Of a stretch of 64,000 nt of DNA, positions 23,277 to 35,764 are shown piece after piece. The first letter of the stretch is position 1, and every line of letters begins with the position of its first letter. This stretch comes from Cerrena zonata (lineage: Eukaryota; Basidiomycota; Agaricomycetes; Polyporales; Cerrenaceae): contig JASBNA010000008.1 in assembly GCA_038087015.1 (NCBI GenBank), positions 744,001 to 808,000 of the forward strand, in the 5' to 3' direction. Below the pieces are notes generated by a model that ran no database searches, was not told where the DNA came from, and worked only from the letters and a program-made list of their open reading frames with translations. Made by a program: the position numbers and the translations under genes.

Positions 23277-25753
23277 ATGTCTTCTGATAAAATCCCTCAA
23301 AATGCTGCCACACGTGTGGTTGTCGTAGGTGCCGGGTGAGTACCTGCTGTTCTATAACTTATTCTAGCCTCCTAAATACTCCACAGTATCGCTGGCATAT
23401 GCACTAGCATTGCGTTACGGAAACAACTAAAGCACGACAACTTTACGGTACGAACGAAAGTAATCATCTGTTTAATCGGTTATCTCATCATTGTATTCAT
23501 CAGGTCTACGAAAGCGGAGACGAAGTCGGTGGAACATGGAGAGTAAGTACCTAATTTTGTTAGTTACTGACATGTGCTAGTGCTAACAAATATATGTGGT
23601 AATAGGCAAACTCATATCCGGTTCGTCTCTTTCTCATATCTAATAATACGAATAAACTTACTCTCAATTGCGACCCAAGGGCTGCGCTTCCGACGTCTAC
23701 ACCCACTGGTACAGCTTATCCACAGAGCTCAATCCCTACTGGTCCGAAACACATGTTGGTCAACCAGCATTAAAGGCGTATTGGAAAGACATAGCCAAGA
23801 AGCATCGTCTTTACGACAACATCGTCTTCAACGCCAAAGTGGAGTCAGCAGAATGGGATCCCCGTTCCGAGGTGTATCGAATTCAAGTCCATTTCACTGA
23901 TGGAACCCGGAGAATTGAGTATGCTAGGATCCTTATTGCGGGGACTGGTCTTCTAAATACGCCAAACTACCCTTCCGAGTTGGGTGGTGTCAAGGACTTC
24001 AAGGGGGATTGGTTCCATTCTGCGAACTGGAATCATAATGTTGACTTACGGAACAAGCGTGTTGCTGTCGTTGGAAATGGGTCTTCAGCGTATGCTCTCA
24101 TACTATTACAACGTCCTTGAAGTGTGTCTAACATCTCATTCGCACTAGTGCACAGTTTGTTCCTATCATCTCTGCGGACCCTACGACACAAGTTACCCAA
24201 TACTGGCGAACAGCTATGTGGTATCTCCCAAAGGTCAGCCGTTGCCCCTTCAGTTTTTTCTAGCACTAAATCCTGTCCAGAGACGCGGCCCATACCCTGC
24301 CTGGCAGCAATGGGTATTCGCCCATGTTCCCTTTGCTATGAGACTCTACAGACTATTCATATGGGCCAGGGTAAGTTCAGATCTCCGCTGGCATATGTCG
24401 TATGCACCACATATCTTATGCTTTAACATTAGCAAGAGCTACTGTACGTCTCCGTCTTGAATGGAGGTCTGGATAACAAGACCCGCGAGATTTACACAAA
24501 AGCATGCATACGCCCATAACTCCGGCGATGGATCTTACTCATTGATCAATCTTCTCTCAGGAACTAACAAAGTATATTGCGAATAACGCTCCGAAGAAAT
24601 ATCACAAAGAACTGCTGCCTGGCTATCGTATGTTTCAGTCTCATTCTCTGCTGCAATTCGATTTCTTACTTGGTTCATGTTTACAGCTCTTGGATGCAAA
24701 CGACTCATTGTTGATACAGGCTACTACGACTGTCTCCATCGTCCAAACATGGAGCTAAGCAATGATCGTATCTTAGAGGTTAACGAAAGTGGCATTAAGA
24801 CCAAGAACGGTGTGTACACTGCTTCCAAAGAAGATACCCAATGTTGATATCGGTTTTATTGTTGCAGAAGGGCAACATCAATACGATGTTATAATTCTTT
24901 CCACTGGATTTCATCCGGTACGTTATAATGATTTATCTATCGAGATTGACTACTTATAACTACGGATGATGAGAACGACCTTACTTTCCATGTGAGGGGA
25001 AGTGACGGACGTACAATGGATCAGTATTACAAGGAAAAGGGTGGTCCTACTGCTTATTACGGCACCATGACTGCCGGGTTTCCTAACTTCTTCATCCTGT
25101 TTGGTGAGCCTCCTCCTAGAGTTGTGTAATGAATACAAGCCTAACATATTTGCGTAGGTCCAAACACTGCAACAGGCCACGGATCCGCTATCTTCACAGA
25201 AGAAGTCCAAGTGAACTACATGATGCAAATAATCAAACCCATTCTCAGAGGTCGAGCTACTTCATTCGAGCCCACTGACGCCGCTTCGGACGCATTTAAC
25301 AGTCGCCTTCAGTCGAAGCTTTCCAAGAGTGTTTGGTCTAGTTGCTCCAGCTGGTACAGGGCCGACGGAGGGAAGGGTAAGATCACAGGTTTATTCCCGG
25401 GGACATTTGCGGAATTCTGGTGGCTCTTGAGGACTCCTGTCTGGAGTGACTTCAAGGTGAATGGTGGAGCTAGGTGGAAGAGGGGAAGAACCCTCGGAAG
25501 AGTTGCGAACGTGCTTCTCGGGTTGGGTGTTGCAGGTGCAGCTGTGTATGCCACTCAGCATCCGGAGGTTGTACATGACTACATCTCGGTCGCAAAAGAA
25601 CAAGTAAGTCATGTACAACATTCTGGATCTCCATTATTAACATATGATATTCTTTAGGCGGCACAACTATGGATCGAGTTTGTTACCCGGGTCCATTCCT
25701 ATAGCATGTACTCAATTGTACTAAGGAGTTCGATTCTCAAGGGAGGAGCATGA
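23277..25753 (+). CDS. Flavin monooxygenase of Baeyer-Villiger type
   Basis: This is an FAD- and NADPH-dependent monooxygenase of about 590 aa that inserts oxygen into ketones or hydroxylates small molecules. Substrate is unknown. MSSDKIPQNAATRVVVVGAG is the N-terminal Rossmann motif, completed after the first intron as GIAG. YESGDEVGGTW follows. FKGDWFHSANW matches the FxGxxxHxxxW fingerprint of type I Baeyer-Villiger enzymes. GNGSSA is the NADPH Rossmann motif and ILSTGFHP the late conserved box. A C-terminal hydrophobic span (NVLLGLGVAGAAVYA) suggests a membrane anchor. About twelve exons are inferred, including a 15-nt microexon (23606-23620). One intron (24502-24560) has a GC donor, and one acceptor is AAG. 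The last exon ends ILKGGA with stop at 25751-25753. No pathway neighbours are evident. Confidence 0.85.
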
Positions 25754-26082
25754 ATGTAATATTTATGTAATTTACCTGATCAAGGTTCGAATTGGAGTAC
25801 GTTGAAGAAGTTGCGAAGTGTGAGGCCCACCAACGCTATATCTGTCTCAAATAGGCAAGCCAACTACCAAATGCGTCATTTTGAACAAGGCTGCCACCAC
25901 GTGTAAATGGGCGTCTCTCGCCAATCGAGCCCACAGCCGGAAGTGCAATCGTCCGACTCGCTCAGGCTGGTCCAGGTCTGCAACTTACTCTTCATTCTGT
26001 CTCAACACATTCCAGTTACAACGTACTCCTTCTAGTTTGTCCCTTTCGATAGAGCATCAAACTGAGTATCAGACGAGTAAAC
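25754..26082. other. Intergenic promoter region, nothing recognised
   Basis: About 330 bp lie between the monooxygenase stop and the CUE gene ATG. No TATA box or conserved element stands out. Confidence 0.4.
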
Positions 26083-26988
26083 ATGGGTGAGGTGGTCAAC
26101 GTTCTTGTCGCGATCGCTGTGGTGGTCTTCGTGGTCAGATGGGCTACATCCAGTACGTCATTGAATTCTGTATACATATAAGAGAATGAGCTCATTGTAT
26201 GTACTTATAGGTAAAGACACTCCTCAGGAGAAATCCGCCTCTTCTGTTCTTGGCTTTAGGCCAAAGAATGTCACAGACGGGATGGTGAGTATCCTCGCCT
26301 CCTTTGTACGCGCAGTGGACCTCTGACATATTCGTCAACGCAGGTCGAAACCGTACATTCCATGTTCCCAGACATACCCAAGTCAGTCCCAAGATTTCCC
26401 CATCGCAGGTTGAAATACTGACCCCAAGCTTCAAACAGTGACAACATCCGTTACGACCTTCTACGAACGGGAAGCATTGAAATAACCACCAACAAACTCC
26501 TCGAACGTGGCTTCCTCCCACCCGTACGTCCATTCACAATTCCCTCCATATCCCTGCATTCCGACCCTTCATTCACATCATGAATCATCAACCCCACAGC
26601 CTCCAGAAGCATACTACACCCTTTACCCTCGTACTCAACCTCCTGCCGCTCGCCCCGCCCAACAACAACAGCAACAACCCGTAGCAGGGTCGAGTAAATC
26701 CAAGCCTACACCGACACTTATTGATCGATACAACTTGAAAGATCGTGTTGGAGTTGACACTGGTGCCTCTGAAGCGCCTGAGGATATTGCGGCAAAGAGC
26801 TCGACTTGGGAAGATGATCCGAAGAAGAGGGAGGCGACTTTGAGGGAAAGAAAAGCCCAGATGGTCTTGGCTGCCAGACAGTGAGCAGACACATCGACTT
26901 GTTGACGATTGGAACTTTGACTAATATAATTTGTATCTGTTCTAGGAGGCTACTGGCCCAACAGCAAAAGGCGGAAGGTTCTTCGTGA
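26083..26988 (+). CDS. Cue1-like ER membrane CUE-domain protein
   Basis: This is probably the ER anchor that recruits and activates the E2 enzyme Ubc7 in ER-associated degradation. ATG 26083 opens an N-terminal transmembrane helix (VVNVLVAIAVVVFVVRWA). A CUE domain follows at residues about 45-90, with the MFPDIP motif and the di-leucine helix LLERGFL that contact ubiquitin. After a Gln/Pro-rich linker with a run of six Gln, the charged helix ERKAQMVLAARQRLLAQQQ at the C-terminus occupies the position of the E2-binding region in yeast Cue1. Six exons give about 196 aa, near the yeast length. Exon junctions near 26154, 26285, 26382, 26524 and 26881 keep frame. Stop is at 26986-26988. Confidence 0.75.
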
Positions 26989-27178
26989 TCGTCGAATGTT
27001 CTATGTTCTTATATTGTGCATAGCTTGATATATCTCAGAATACCTGTATAAAATCATTTAATCACATTCTCCACTCACTGCGGCTGATCAGAAGCAATAA
27101 ATGCATCCATTAAAGTATTAAAAACATCTAAATACCACTAAGGTAGCCGCACCAACAACGAGCATAACCTCTCCATGC

Positions 27179-28394
27179 TTACTGCTCCTGCCGCTCCTCC
27201 ACACTCTTCCTGTTCTCCGGCATCCTAGCAATCTGGCTCTTACTCCGAATTCTTGGTCGCACACGAGTATACCACTCCCAAGCGAAACGAACGACGAAGC
27301 CATCGGCGTCGTATGGTGTAGGGATTTCCGAGTACCCAGGTCGAGCTGTTGGGTGTCGGACGTAGATGGCGGAGCAGGTGTTGTAGGAAACTTCGAGATA
27401 AGCGGGGACGAAGATCCATGGTGAAGCGTATGGTGGGAGATGGAAGGGTGTAAGACCACGGCCCCGAGCTTTCTTTTCTTTCCATGAGAGACCGAGGTCT
27501 TTTGGTGTTGGTTCGGATGAGGAGGAAGCTTCGAGGTGGATTCAGATGCATCGACTTCCGATTCTGAGGGTTCAGTTTCTGGGGTTGATTCTGCCGCTAC
27601 AACCTTAGGCTTGGACTCGGTCTCGTTCACCTCCTTGGCTGAAGCTCTTGGTTGGATGAAACGAATGGCGGCGGGATCGACAGAGACCATGTCACCAGGA
27701 GCTAACCTAGTATTCGCATTCACATGCTATAACATCAAGTAGGACCACACGTCAGCCACTTCCACCCAAGTCAAAAAAGGCACCCAAAACATACCTTCTT
27801 TCCGTTCAGAAGCACATTTCCATGCACGACCAACCTCCTCGCCTCATACACACTCTCCGCCAAACAAGCTCTAAAAAGTATCACATCAATCCTCCTCTCA
27901 ATCTCCACAAACATCAAACTTCCGACAGGCGCAAGGGCCTTACTATCATCCTCCTCCTTCTGTTTCGCCTGTTTACTCGCCACTCCGTCTTTCTTCGCCC
28001 ACTTGTTCAACAATATACTCTGCTCCGAGAGTGATGAAGCACTTTTCCTCGGTCGGACATCGGGGATGGTATCAGGCAAATACCACCGCTTGAAGAGTCT
28101 CTCGTTGATGAAGTCGCCGTGGTAGGCTCGCACTAGGGATTTGCTGATCCAGCGTTGTTGGAAGAGGGTGAGCGGTTTACGTTGGTTTTTGAAGTTGGTG
28201 ACTGATTGGAGACCACCTAGGGAGCGACGCCAGAGGTTGTACAAGTTTTTGGGTGACCAGCTCTGTTAGTGTAGCAGTATATTTATATTAGAAAGGAAAG
28301 ACGTAGGTAAGTAGGTAAATTGAAAGAGATACTATGTGTGACGCACCATTCGGGGCAAGGCCCGGTTAATGTTAAAGAGATTGGCATCTCTCAT
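27179..28394 (-). CDS. NAM9: Mitochondrial ribosomal protein uS4m, apparent frameshift
   Basis: This is a structural protein of the small mitoribosomal subunit, related to bacterial S4. ATG 28392-28394 starts [16 protein letters not shown]. Introns follow at about 28262-28346 and 27727-27793. The S4 domain is at [20 protein letters not shown] and [13 protein letters not shown], continuing as [18 protein letters not shown] after the intron. After an acidic Ser/Glu-rich linker, the conserved C-terminal block ([38 protein letters not shown]) lies in a different frame. A one-base shift is needed between about 27495 and 27535. No intron can explain it, and the earlier part of the target frame carries TGA. 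Read without correction the protein loses about 115 conserved residues. An assembly or sequencing error is likely for an essential gene, but a real lesion cannot be excluded. The stop in the conserved frame is 27179-27181. Confidence 0.8.
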
Positions 28395-28853
28395 TTCTGA
28401 GTGTCGTTAGCCTAGAGAGCTACGACGACCTATAGAGATATGAATGAATGGACGCAAGTGAATGCGTGACGAGCTGAAGACAGCGACCAGTCGAGTGAAC
28501 AGTGGCTTTCGTTTAACCGCGAGCTGGAAAGTATGAATGGGCGTTTACATGTCTCGGTTTGTTCCGATGATTTCACTGAACGAGTTTGGAAGGTATCTTA
28601 GAAAATGAATGTTCTCTCTAAAACTAGGGAAAGCGAAAGCCACTCATCTTGCTCCGCGGTAGAGTCAGTCTATTTCTGCAATCCTCTCATCAGAAACGTT
28701 GCTCATAAAATCTCTATATACACTCTTCCTACTCGTCTATAACAGAACTTTGAACGCGTCAAGTAACGAGAGTTTTCTTCTTCTCATTATGAGTATTATT
28801 GATGTAATATCACAGACCCAGAAGGTATACAATGATCAATCAAGACAGGCCCT

Positions 28854-29885
28854 CTATTGCTTTTTTCTAAGAGACCTCTTAGGCTCGTGAGAGCGGGAAA
28901 AGTCGCGTGATATGCCTCCTTCAACATTCCTGTCAAAGAACCACTTTTCGACTATCATTGGTAGCTCGGTGGTATCAGCTTCTTCCCATTGATGGTCCAC
29001 CTGGAGCGTGAGTCCCTCCACAGTTGGTATTCCGCGTATGAGAGTCTCAGCGTGCTCTTCAAGACTGGGCGACGCCGGTAGGTATTGGGTTAAAGCTTTT
29101 GTAGGTGAGTACTCTTCTGGTAAGACAGTACCCTCGCCGGGCCATTTTCCACGGAGGTGAAGTTTTAAATAGACGTGTTCGACAGTTGTAAATTGGAGGA
29201 GCTCTAGTAGACACAAGAAGAAATCTTCCTACAAACAACGTTGAGGTTCAGTTCACTCGTACACACTAAAAACAATACATACCAGTAACTTTCCAAGAAG
29301 ATTTTCGGTGGCCATTAGCTCCTTAAGTTTCAAGAATGGTTCGACTACGAAAATTTTCATTGAAGGGAACGAATTTCCGCCTTCTGGGAGTAGAGTGTAT
29401 TCGATCGTGCCGTCAGGAGGTCCGGAGAACAGATCTTCGAGCACCCTTTGCGCGATGAGAATATTGAAGCAGACATTCACATTGGTGGCTTCGACGCTGA
29501 TGTAGATAAGACGTGTGTCACAGCCAAAGCCTTTGTGAAAATACAGCCGTAGGTGCTTAGCTGTACGCGGTATGTTGCTATTCTCCCCCAAGCCTAAGAG
29601 GAATCGAGCGACATTGATACCATTACCCATAAGAGTCTCCAAATCATGAGTATAGTCAACGTCGTCCTCGTTACTGGTCACTAGAACGGCGGACCACGAG
29701 TCGTTGTCGTCGATGGTGAGCACACGGAGACGAAGACCAGGACAGGTGGCAAAGAGGTCATCAAGACTTGAGAAGTGCTGACCATTGAGTTGAATACGGT
29801 CTGAGGGTGGCTTGGGCTGGGTATGGCATCCAGCCAGCCCCTGTTGAGGTTGTGAGGTGGAGGTAGCAGCAAGGTCTTCAGACAT
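28854..29885 (-). CDS. Hypothetical protein, two exons
   Basis: I do not recognise the family. The start chosen is ATG 29883-29885 (MSEDLAATSTSQ). An in-frame upstream ATG near 29966 would add about 27 residues, but a TATA run at 29977-29986 favours the shorter product. One intron (about 29225-29282) joins two exons in frame, for about 325 aa. The protein is soluble, acidic and leucine-rich. The part with LKELMATENLLGKLL and HVYLKLHLRGKW resembles the alternating strand/helix pattern of diverged leucine-rich repeats in fungal F-box-type proteins, though no F-box is visible. The C-terminus is basic (RSHEPKRSLRKKQ). Function is unknown. Confidence 0.55.
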
Positions 29886-29976
29886 GGCGAACTGAAGTGA
29901 GATAATGTGGCACAAGGTGGGTGAGGGAAGGTAAGTCTGAGGATGAGGATTACCTTTCCCTGGCATCACGCAGGCC

Positions 29977-29986
29977 TATATATATA
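29977..29986 (-). promoter_or_regulatory. TATA run upstream of the hypothetical gene
   Basis: An alternating tatatatata tract lies about 90 nt upstream of the ATG at 29885. Confidence 0.4.
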
Positions 29987-30493
29987 CACAGGTGGACCGG
30001 TCATTGTCGACAATGACCATGTCAAACTATCAATATATGAATGGTTAAACAGTTTGCGATGACGTATGCAGGAAATCAAATTAACACCAGAGATGGTGTA
30101 TAGCATTGGCCGCGACAATCATCATGACAATAAAAGGATGTGTACCCAAGCGTGAGCATTAGATAACGAAAGACCTAATGTTTGACCTTTTCACGGACTC
30201 TGTGGTCATTAACTTCAACTTGTTCGGATGTGTGAGCCATTGACAGACTGGCCTTTGTGATGAGACTCATCATGTTATAGCCATGTCTGGACCAACACTT
30301 ATCGCAACCTGAAAGATATGGCTTGGGTTCGGATGCCAACATGAGTTTGTCCCTAAACAAAACCGTTGAGCGGAGCTACTTGATGGTAATGAATAAAAAT
30401 AACTTACAGCAGAGACGCCCCCACACTCGTGGTTTCAATTGAACCTTGAAGTCATCCATCTCCATACGCTTCCTACTTGTTTTGATTCCGACC
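29987..30493. other. Intergenic between divergent genes, nothing recognised
   Basis: About 500 bp lie between the hypothetical gene reading left and the membrane protein gene reading right. No gene is supported. The region may hold missed 5' exons of the membrane protein. Confidence 0.4.
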
Positions 30494-32036
30494 ATGCTAC
30501 GTCTCCAAGGTGTACTAACCTTTACTACCATCATGCCCCACAAAAACCACGATGCCTCGTCGACATCGTTAACTAGCATGTCTCGGACTAAGGCACGATT
30601 CATAACTTACCATACTCAACTTCGACGACCGTTTTCCTGGTTTCATCCTACACGAGCAGAATTTCGTCAAGATATACAACAACTCCCCGCTCAACAAGAC
30701 AATGTGCGACCCTCACTGGCAGTCTTAAATTCAACATGGAACTCTCGGGCATCCAGGAAGCGACGTTATCCGCCTAAACCAATCCAAGTCAAGGATCGCT
30801 CTGGTGGTGAACGTATTGCCGACGACGAGTCAAGCGAGCCTCCATCACCACAGAGGGTCCCTTCGAATGGTTGGATGGTCACCGAACAGAGACTGAAACA
30901 TCCCTCTTCGGAGCTGAAGGTACACTTGACTTGGGACATTTCGTTCTGGGTTGCTGTTGTTTTCATTCTTGGGTCGACTGCTTGGGTGAGTAGTAAAAGA
31001 CTATCAGCCCCATCTGGTCTACCTCGTTTGACTCGTTGATGTGTTGCGTGTAGATCGTCAACGGCTTTTACCTGTTTCTTCCTCTCGTTGACATAGGAGG
31101 TGACCATTCGACTGCTGCTTCATGGTGGGGTTTCGCTGGTGGAACGCTGTTCGAAGTTGGAAGTTACCTCATGTATGTCGAGGCTCTAAATACCGAACAT
31201 GACCAACTGTTCGGACCTGCCCTGTGGGGCCTGTTGTCTCAAAAATTGGGCCAGCGGAAGGACGAGTATGATGAGAAGGAGAGTGGGAACAAGACGCATA
31301 AATTTCGTTGGATGTAAGTTGCATTACATAGCGTTTAAAGGGTAGTTATGGCGAGCTAATTGTTATATGCATACTATCAGAGGATTTGGATCTTTCCGTG
31401 ATCTAGGTTTTCTCGCCTGCTTCATTCAGATGTTTGCTGCAACTATATTCTGGGTGTCCACGATGTAAGTTTTCATTTTCCGATCGAACGGTATGACTTT
31501 AGCTCAAGTCCTTTGAAATAGAACTGGATTACCCCATGTAATTCCAAACCTAACTACATCACCCCCAGTTGCGATAGCAGATGTCTTTTACTGGTCACCC
31601 CAAGTCGTCGGTGGGACAGGATTCATCATTTCTTCGATCTTGCTAATGGAAGAAGTGCAAAAATCGTGGTGGAAGCCTAATCTTAAGAGCCTTGGATGGT
31701 ATAGCTTATTCAATACTCTCCGATCTCTACTTTACTCACTCTTAATATTGATGCAGGCATGTTGGACTATGGAACCTTGTCGGAGCAATCGGGTTCACAC
31801 TTTGCGGCGCTCTTGGGTACGGAGCACTATCCTCTTCAGGAGTAAGTTTATTCACATCCACCATCATGTTAATAATTGCAGAGATTAACTCCTCTGCCTT
31901 CTCAAACCAGGTCAACTATCAAAGTGTACTATCAACGTTCTGGGGAAGTTTTGCTTTCGAGATTGGAAGTGTCATTCAACTTTGGGAGACATTGTGGAGG
32001 GAACCTCCAGTAACGTATAGCAATGAACAAGCTTAA
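30494..32036 (+). CDS. Fungal multi-pass integral membrane protein
   Basis: This is an uncharacterised conserved fungal membrane protein. The start is set at ATG 30494; an ATG at 30584 (MSRTKARFITYHTQ) is also plausible. The cytosolic N-terminus has RYPPKPIQVKDR and a WMVTEQRLKHPSSELKVH segment. At least six hydrophobic spans follow in later exons, including WDISFWVAVVFILGSTAW, SWWGFAGGTLFEVGSYLMYV, ACFIQMFAATIFWVST and VGGTGFIISSILLM. Introns near 30986-31053, 31316-31379, 31466-31521, 31700-31756 and 31841-31910 keep frame. The end is WETLWREPPVTYSNEQA with stop at 32034-32036. Conserved aromatic and glycine motifs within the spans suggest a transporter or sensor, but I cannot assign a role. 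Confidence 0.65.
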
Positions 32037-32519
32037 GATTATCTTTATTCTGAAATGACTATTTCAATATCTCTATCTTGCATCTTAGTCAGTTGTATTT
32101 TGTGGTTTCCGATCAAAATATTATATTCTTGTCGGAAGCGATACGAAACATTAGACGCCGAATGTAGCATACTGAATTCTAAAGGGATCTAAAGCGTTGG
32201 TTGTGCACTTCCAGTGTTCTCATAGTTCGACCTCTATTGCAACTCTTTTAGAACAGTTCACTTGCCTTGTATCGTCACGTCTTGCAACAACCGAAGACTC
32301 TGGACCTAGCTGAGCATTGTGCTTGGTTAGCGTGTGTGGACTTTCACTGCCGAGACAATTGATCAATTGAACCCGAATTTGAAGTCCCTTGGGTGGAGAA
32401 TCCGTCCTATATCTTGGCTTGGTTTCAATCTATATCTGTGATCGCTCTTGCGGAGTGGAATATACAACCTTACTACCAGGAGCCATTAACGGTTCTACAC
32501 AACATTACTCATAGTAAAC
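32037..32519. other. Intergenic, nothing recognised
   Basis: This separates the membrane protein from GCP2. An open frame at 32393-32596 plus overlaps the proposed GCP2 first exon in another frame and looks like a shadow. Confidence 0.4.
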
Positions 32520-35500
32520 ATGGACCCATACACTCCTGGTCGAGTACGTCCAGAGAGACGGAAGAAGAACCTTACACTCTCAACACGAGAATATAACAAG
32601 GTATGCCTCTCTAACTGTATCCTCAACTACTAACATTCTGATCGACGCGTGTAGATTACTGGTACGATCGCGTCTGTACGCAAGACGAGAGAATACCTTG
32701 ACGGAGTGAATGGTCGAGATGCAGAGTATGGAAGGGGTTCCTCGCGGACTGGTCGAGGCAGAGGTGTGTAGTGATGTTCAAAACTTATCTTCAACGAATC
32801 TCAATCATAGCATTGGTGGTACAGGCTTGGAGGAACCTTCATTCATTGAAGAGGCATCGTTTGTCCGTGCACCCTTAAACTCACGCGTTTCAATGAGCCC
32901 CGCTGTGACGATAGGAAAAGGGAAAGGGAAAGCGGAGAGCTTAGATCGTGTGCCTGTCGAGATACAGGAAGCATTGATTCTCGAGGACCTCCTGTTTGTT
33001 CTGATGGTACGTTCAAATCAGTGTATTTCACCATTCGCTTGCGTAACCCATTGTAGGGCATTCCGGGAACGTATATTACCCTCCCACCGGATTATTCTCC
33101 TGAAGACGAAGACCCTTTGGAGGGATTACATTTTGTCGTTTCACCATCTCTGGGTTCGTTATATCAGTCGCTGTATGCAACGATGTCAAAGCTTATCTTG
33201 TGTTTAGACCCGTCCCTCCGCGATTCGGTTGAACGAATATTACCGCTCGCAACATACTACACTGGTATTTGCGAATATATCGAGACTAAAAGTCATCTTG
33301 ATTTTGGTCTCGTCAATCATGCGCTATGTGCAGCGCTTCGTAACATGCTCAAGGTAGCACTCTTTACCCTAATAGCCCCTACACTACTAACTTGCATTAT
33401 CTATGTTCTCCCCAGGATTATCAAACCCTCCTAGCACAACTCGAACACGCATTCAACACCTCCCCCATTTTCACCCTCCACAAACTCTGGTTCTACGTCC
33501 ACCCAACTCTCCACACCCTTTCCCTCCTTTACCAACTTACCACCGAACTCGCTTCTGCACAAGACCCACCCGGGAACGATTCAGACTCAGACTCCGATAT
33601 CGACGCTGAAGAAGAGGCTCGTAACGAAGCTCTCGGTCTTGGCGGAGCTAAACTCAAAGCAGTCTTGAACGAGATTGACAATAATGGTGAAGGGGCAAGT
33701 GGCATTCCTGTCAAAGGAGGGGAAGTCCTGGCGATCATTTGGGATAGGCTGCAGACTATGTATGGAGACCCGACTGCGAATACGCTATATGGAGCCTTGC
33801 TGAAGGAGGCGGGGAAACCATATGTGGAGATGTTGCAGGAGTGGATGAGGACGGGGAGGTTGGTGGATCCGTATGAGGAGTTGTGTGTCAAGGAGAGTAA
33901 GTTCATTGATCGCGGTGTCTTGGAGATGGACTATACGGATGAATATTGGGAGAGACGATATACGGTAAGTTGTTTTTGAGCAAGATATATTGTTAATTAC
34001 TGAAAGAATTGTCGATAGCTGCGAGATGGCTCAACATTGGGAAGTAACAAGCAAAACCTTGCCGGAGTACCCCCACGACGAAGCGCGGGTGGTCGATTAC
34101 CTGGTGGTGCATGTGTACCACCGTTCCTCGAACGATGGAAACACAAAATCCTACTGGCTGGAAAATACTTGAATGTCATACGTGAATGTGGTATCGAAGT
34201 TAGTAAGGATTGGAGTGAAATTGATTATCAGAGTATTTCACTCGACGACGACCAGTAAGTATCTTCTGTAGTAGCTCTCTTCGCCTTGTGAACTGATCAA
34301 ACAAAAATGTTAACAGGTTCTATAAAGTCATCGAAGAAGCGTACACACATGCAAATCATACCCTCCTCCGTTTACTCCTCCGAGAACAACAGCTCATCCC
34401 CCGTCTCCGCTCCCTCAAACGATACTTCTTCCTCTCCCAATCATCCTTCCTTACACATTTCCTCGATCTATCACACACCGAACTTCGTAAACCCGTCAAA
34501 GGGGCTTCTCTCGTGAAGCTGCAAAGTCTTCTAGACCTGGCTTTAAACAACGATGCCCAAGGAGAGGACGCGTTGTTTAGAGACGATATACAAGTCACAA
34601 TGGCGACGAGCGGTTTGTATGAGTGGCTGGATAAGGTACTCAGGGAGAATGGTGTGTTCGGGGAGCAAACAGAGGCTGCCGCCGAAACACAAACCGCGTC
34701 GCACACTTCACATCGAAGTAAAAAGAAAGGGGAGGAAGAGAAACAGCTAATAGGTAAGTTCATTTTCACTCATTCCCTAAGCAGTGTGCTTACGATTGCG
34801 TAAAATAGCGGGTGACACTCTCCAACTCGACTACACAGTCAATTTCCCCCTTTCCCTCGTTATATCCCGCAAAACTATCCTCCGTTACCAACTCATCTTC
34901 CGATTTCTTCTACACCTCAAGCAGGCTGAACGATCGCTCTCCACCATGTGGATCGAACACACAACACCGACGTGGCGCCGCCCTCTCCGCCTTCCAAACC
35001 CTCGTCCATCCCTCTCACGACCTCCTTCCAGAGGCGCACTTTCAACTGCAGGAACTTCTCGGCCGGGGTCCTCAGCAGCATCTCACCCCCCTACACCTGT
35101 ACCTCATTCTCCTATTGGCGAGGGAGAAAGTAAGAATACCTGGAGGTCCGATTTGGAGAATTGGAGGAAGAGGGTTTTCTTACTGAGAGCGAGAATGCTG
35201 GCTTGTGTGCAGCAAATGTTGGCGTTTGCGACGTTTGAGGTTCTGGAACCGAACTGGAGGAAACTAGAGGGGAAGCTGGAAGCGGGAAAAGTAGAGACGG
35301 TTGATCAGCTGTTGAGAGAACATGTGGACTTTTTGGATACGTGTTTGAAGGAATGTATGTTGACGAGTCGGAAGTTAATCACGGTGCGTACTCTCAACCC
35401 CCACTTCCGAAATGAAATTGCTGAGATCGTATTTCGCAGTCATGTTCAAGGATCCTGAGAGTCATCTCTGCCTTTGCCATGTACAATTCTGCGCTCTCTA

Positions 35501-35764
35501 AAGATGCCAACCGTGCTCTTGCAACAGGCGAATCAGCTGAATGGGTACAACAATCCGCCAACAGATGGGAAATCCTTGGCCGATTCGAAACCAACTTCAA
35601 CCATTGGTTCAAGGTAAGGAACACCAACCAGCCTTCGAAATGGAATGGTTGCTAATCAGGTTGTTTAGGTTCACATGGATTGCATCCAATTCTATGCGTC
35701 AAGCGAAAACGTCTCACTCCTACCTCTAGTAGTCAGGCTCAACGGCATCAAAGGGCCATCATAA
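32520..35764 (+). CDS. SPC97: Gamma-tubulin complex component 2 (Spc97/Alp4 type)
   Basis: GCP2 and GCP3 bind gamma-tubulin and form the small complex that nucleates microtubules at spindle pole bodies. The N-terminal GRIP1 region begins VPVEIQEALILEDLLFVLMG and continues with SLRDSVERILPLATYYTGI and GLVNHALCAALRNMLKDYQ. The C-terminal GRIP2 region has TLQLDYTVNFPLSLVISRKT, MWIEHT, RVFLLRARMLACVQQML and FEVLEPNWRKLE, then VDFLDTCLKECMLT. The end is VSLLPLVVRLNGIKGPS with stop at 35762-35764. About nine introns are inferred. The order and spacing fit GCP2 better than GCP3. The first exons are uncertain: ATG 32520 begins MDPYTPGRVRPERRKK, and joining the second to the third exon needs an intron starting gtagtg near 32770. 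Total length is about 900 aa. Confidence 0.75.

Noticed and set aside
27118..27520. Continuation of the uS4m frame past the linker as a genuine C-terminus
   Set aside because: The continuing frame is low-complexity and unlike the family, while the alternative frame contains the conserved C-terminal block.
33997..34258. Several overlapping frames around the GCP2 exon with RRSAGGRLPGGA
   Set aside because: Only the frame continuous with the splice-defined GCP2 exon is supported; the others are shadows.
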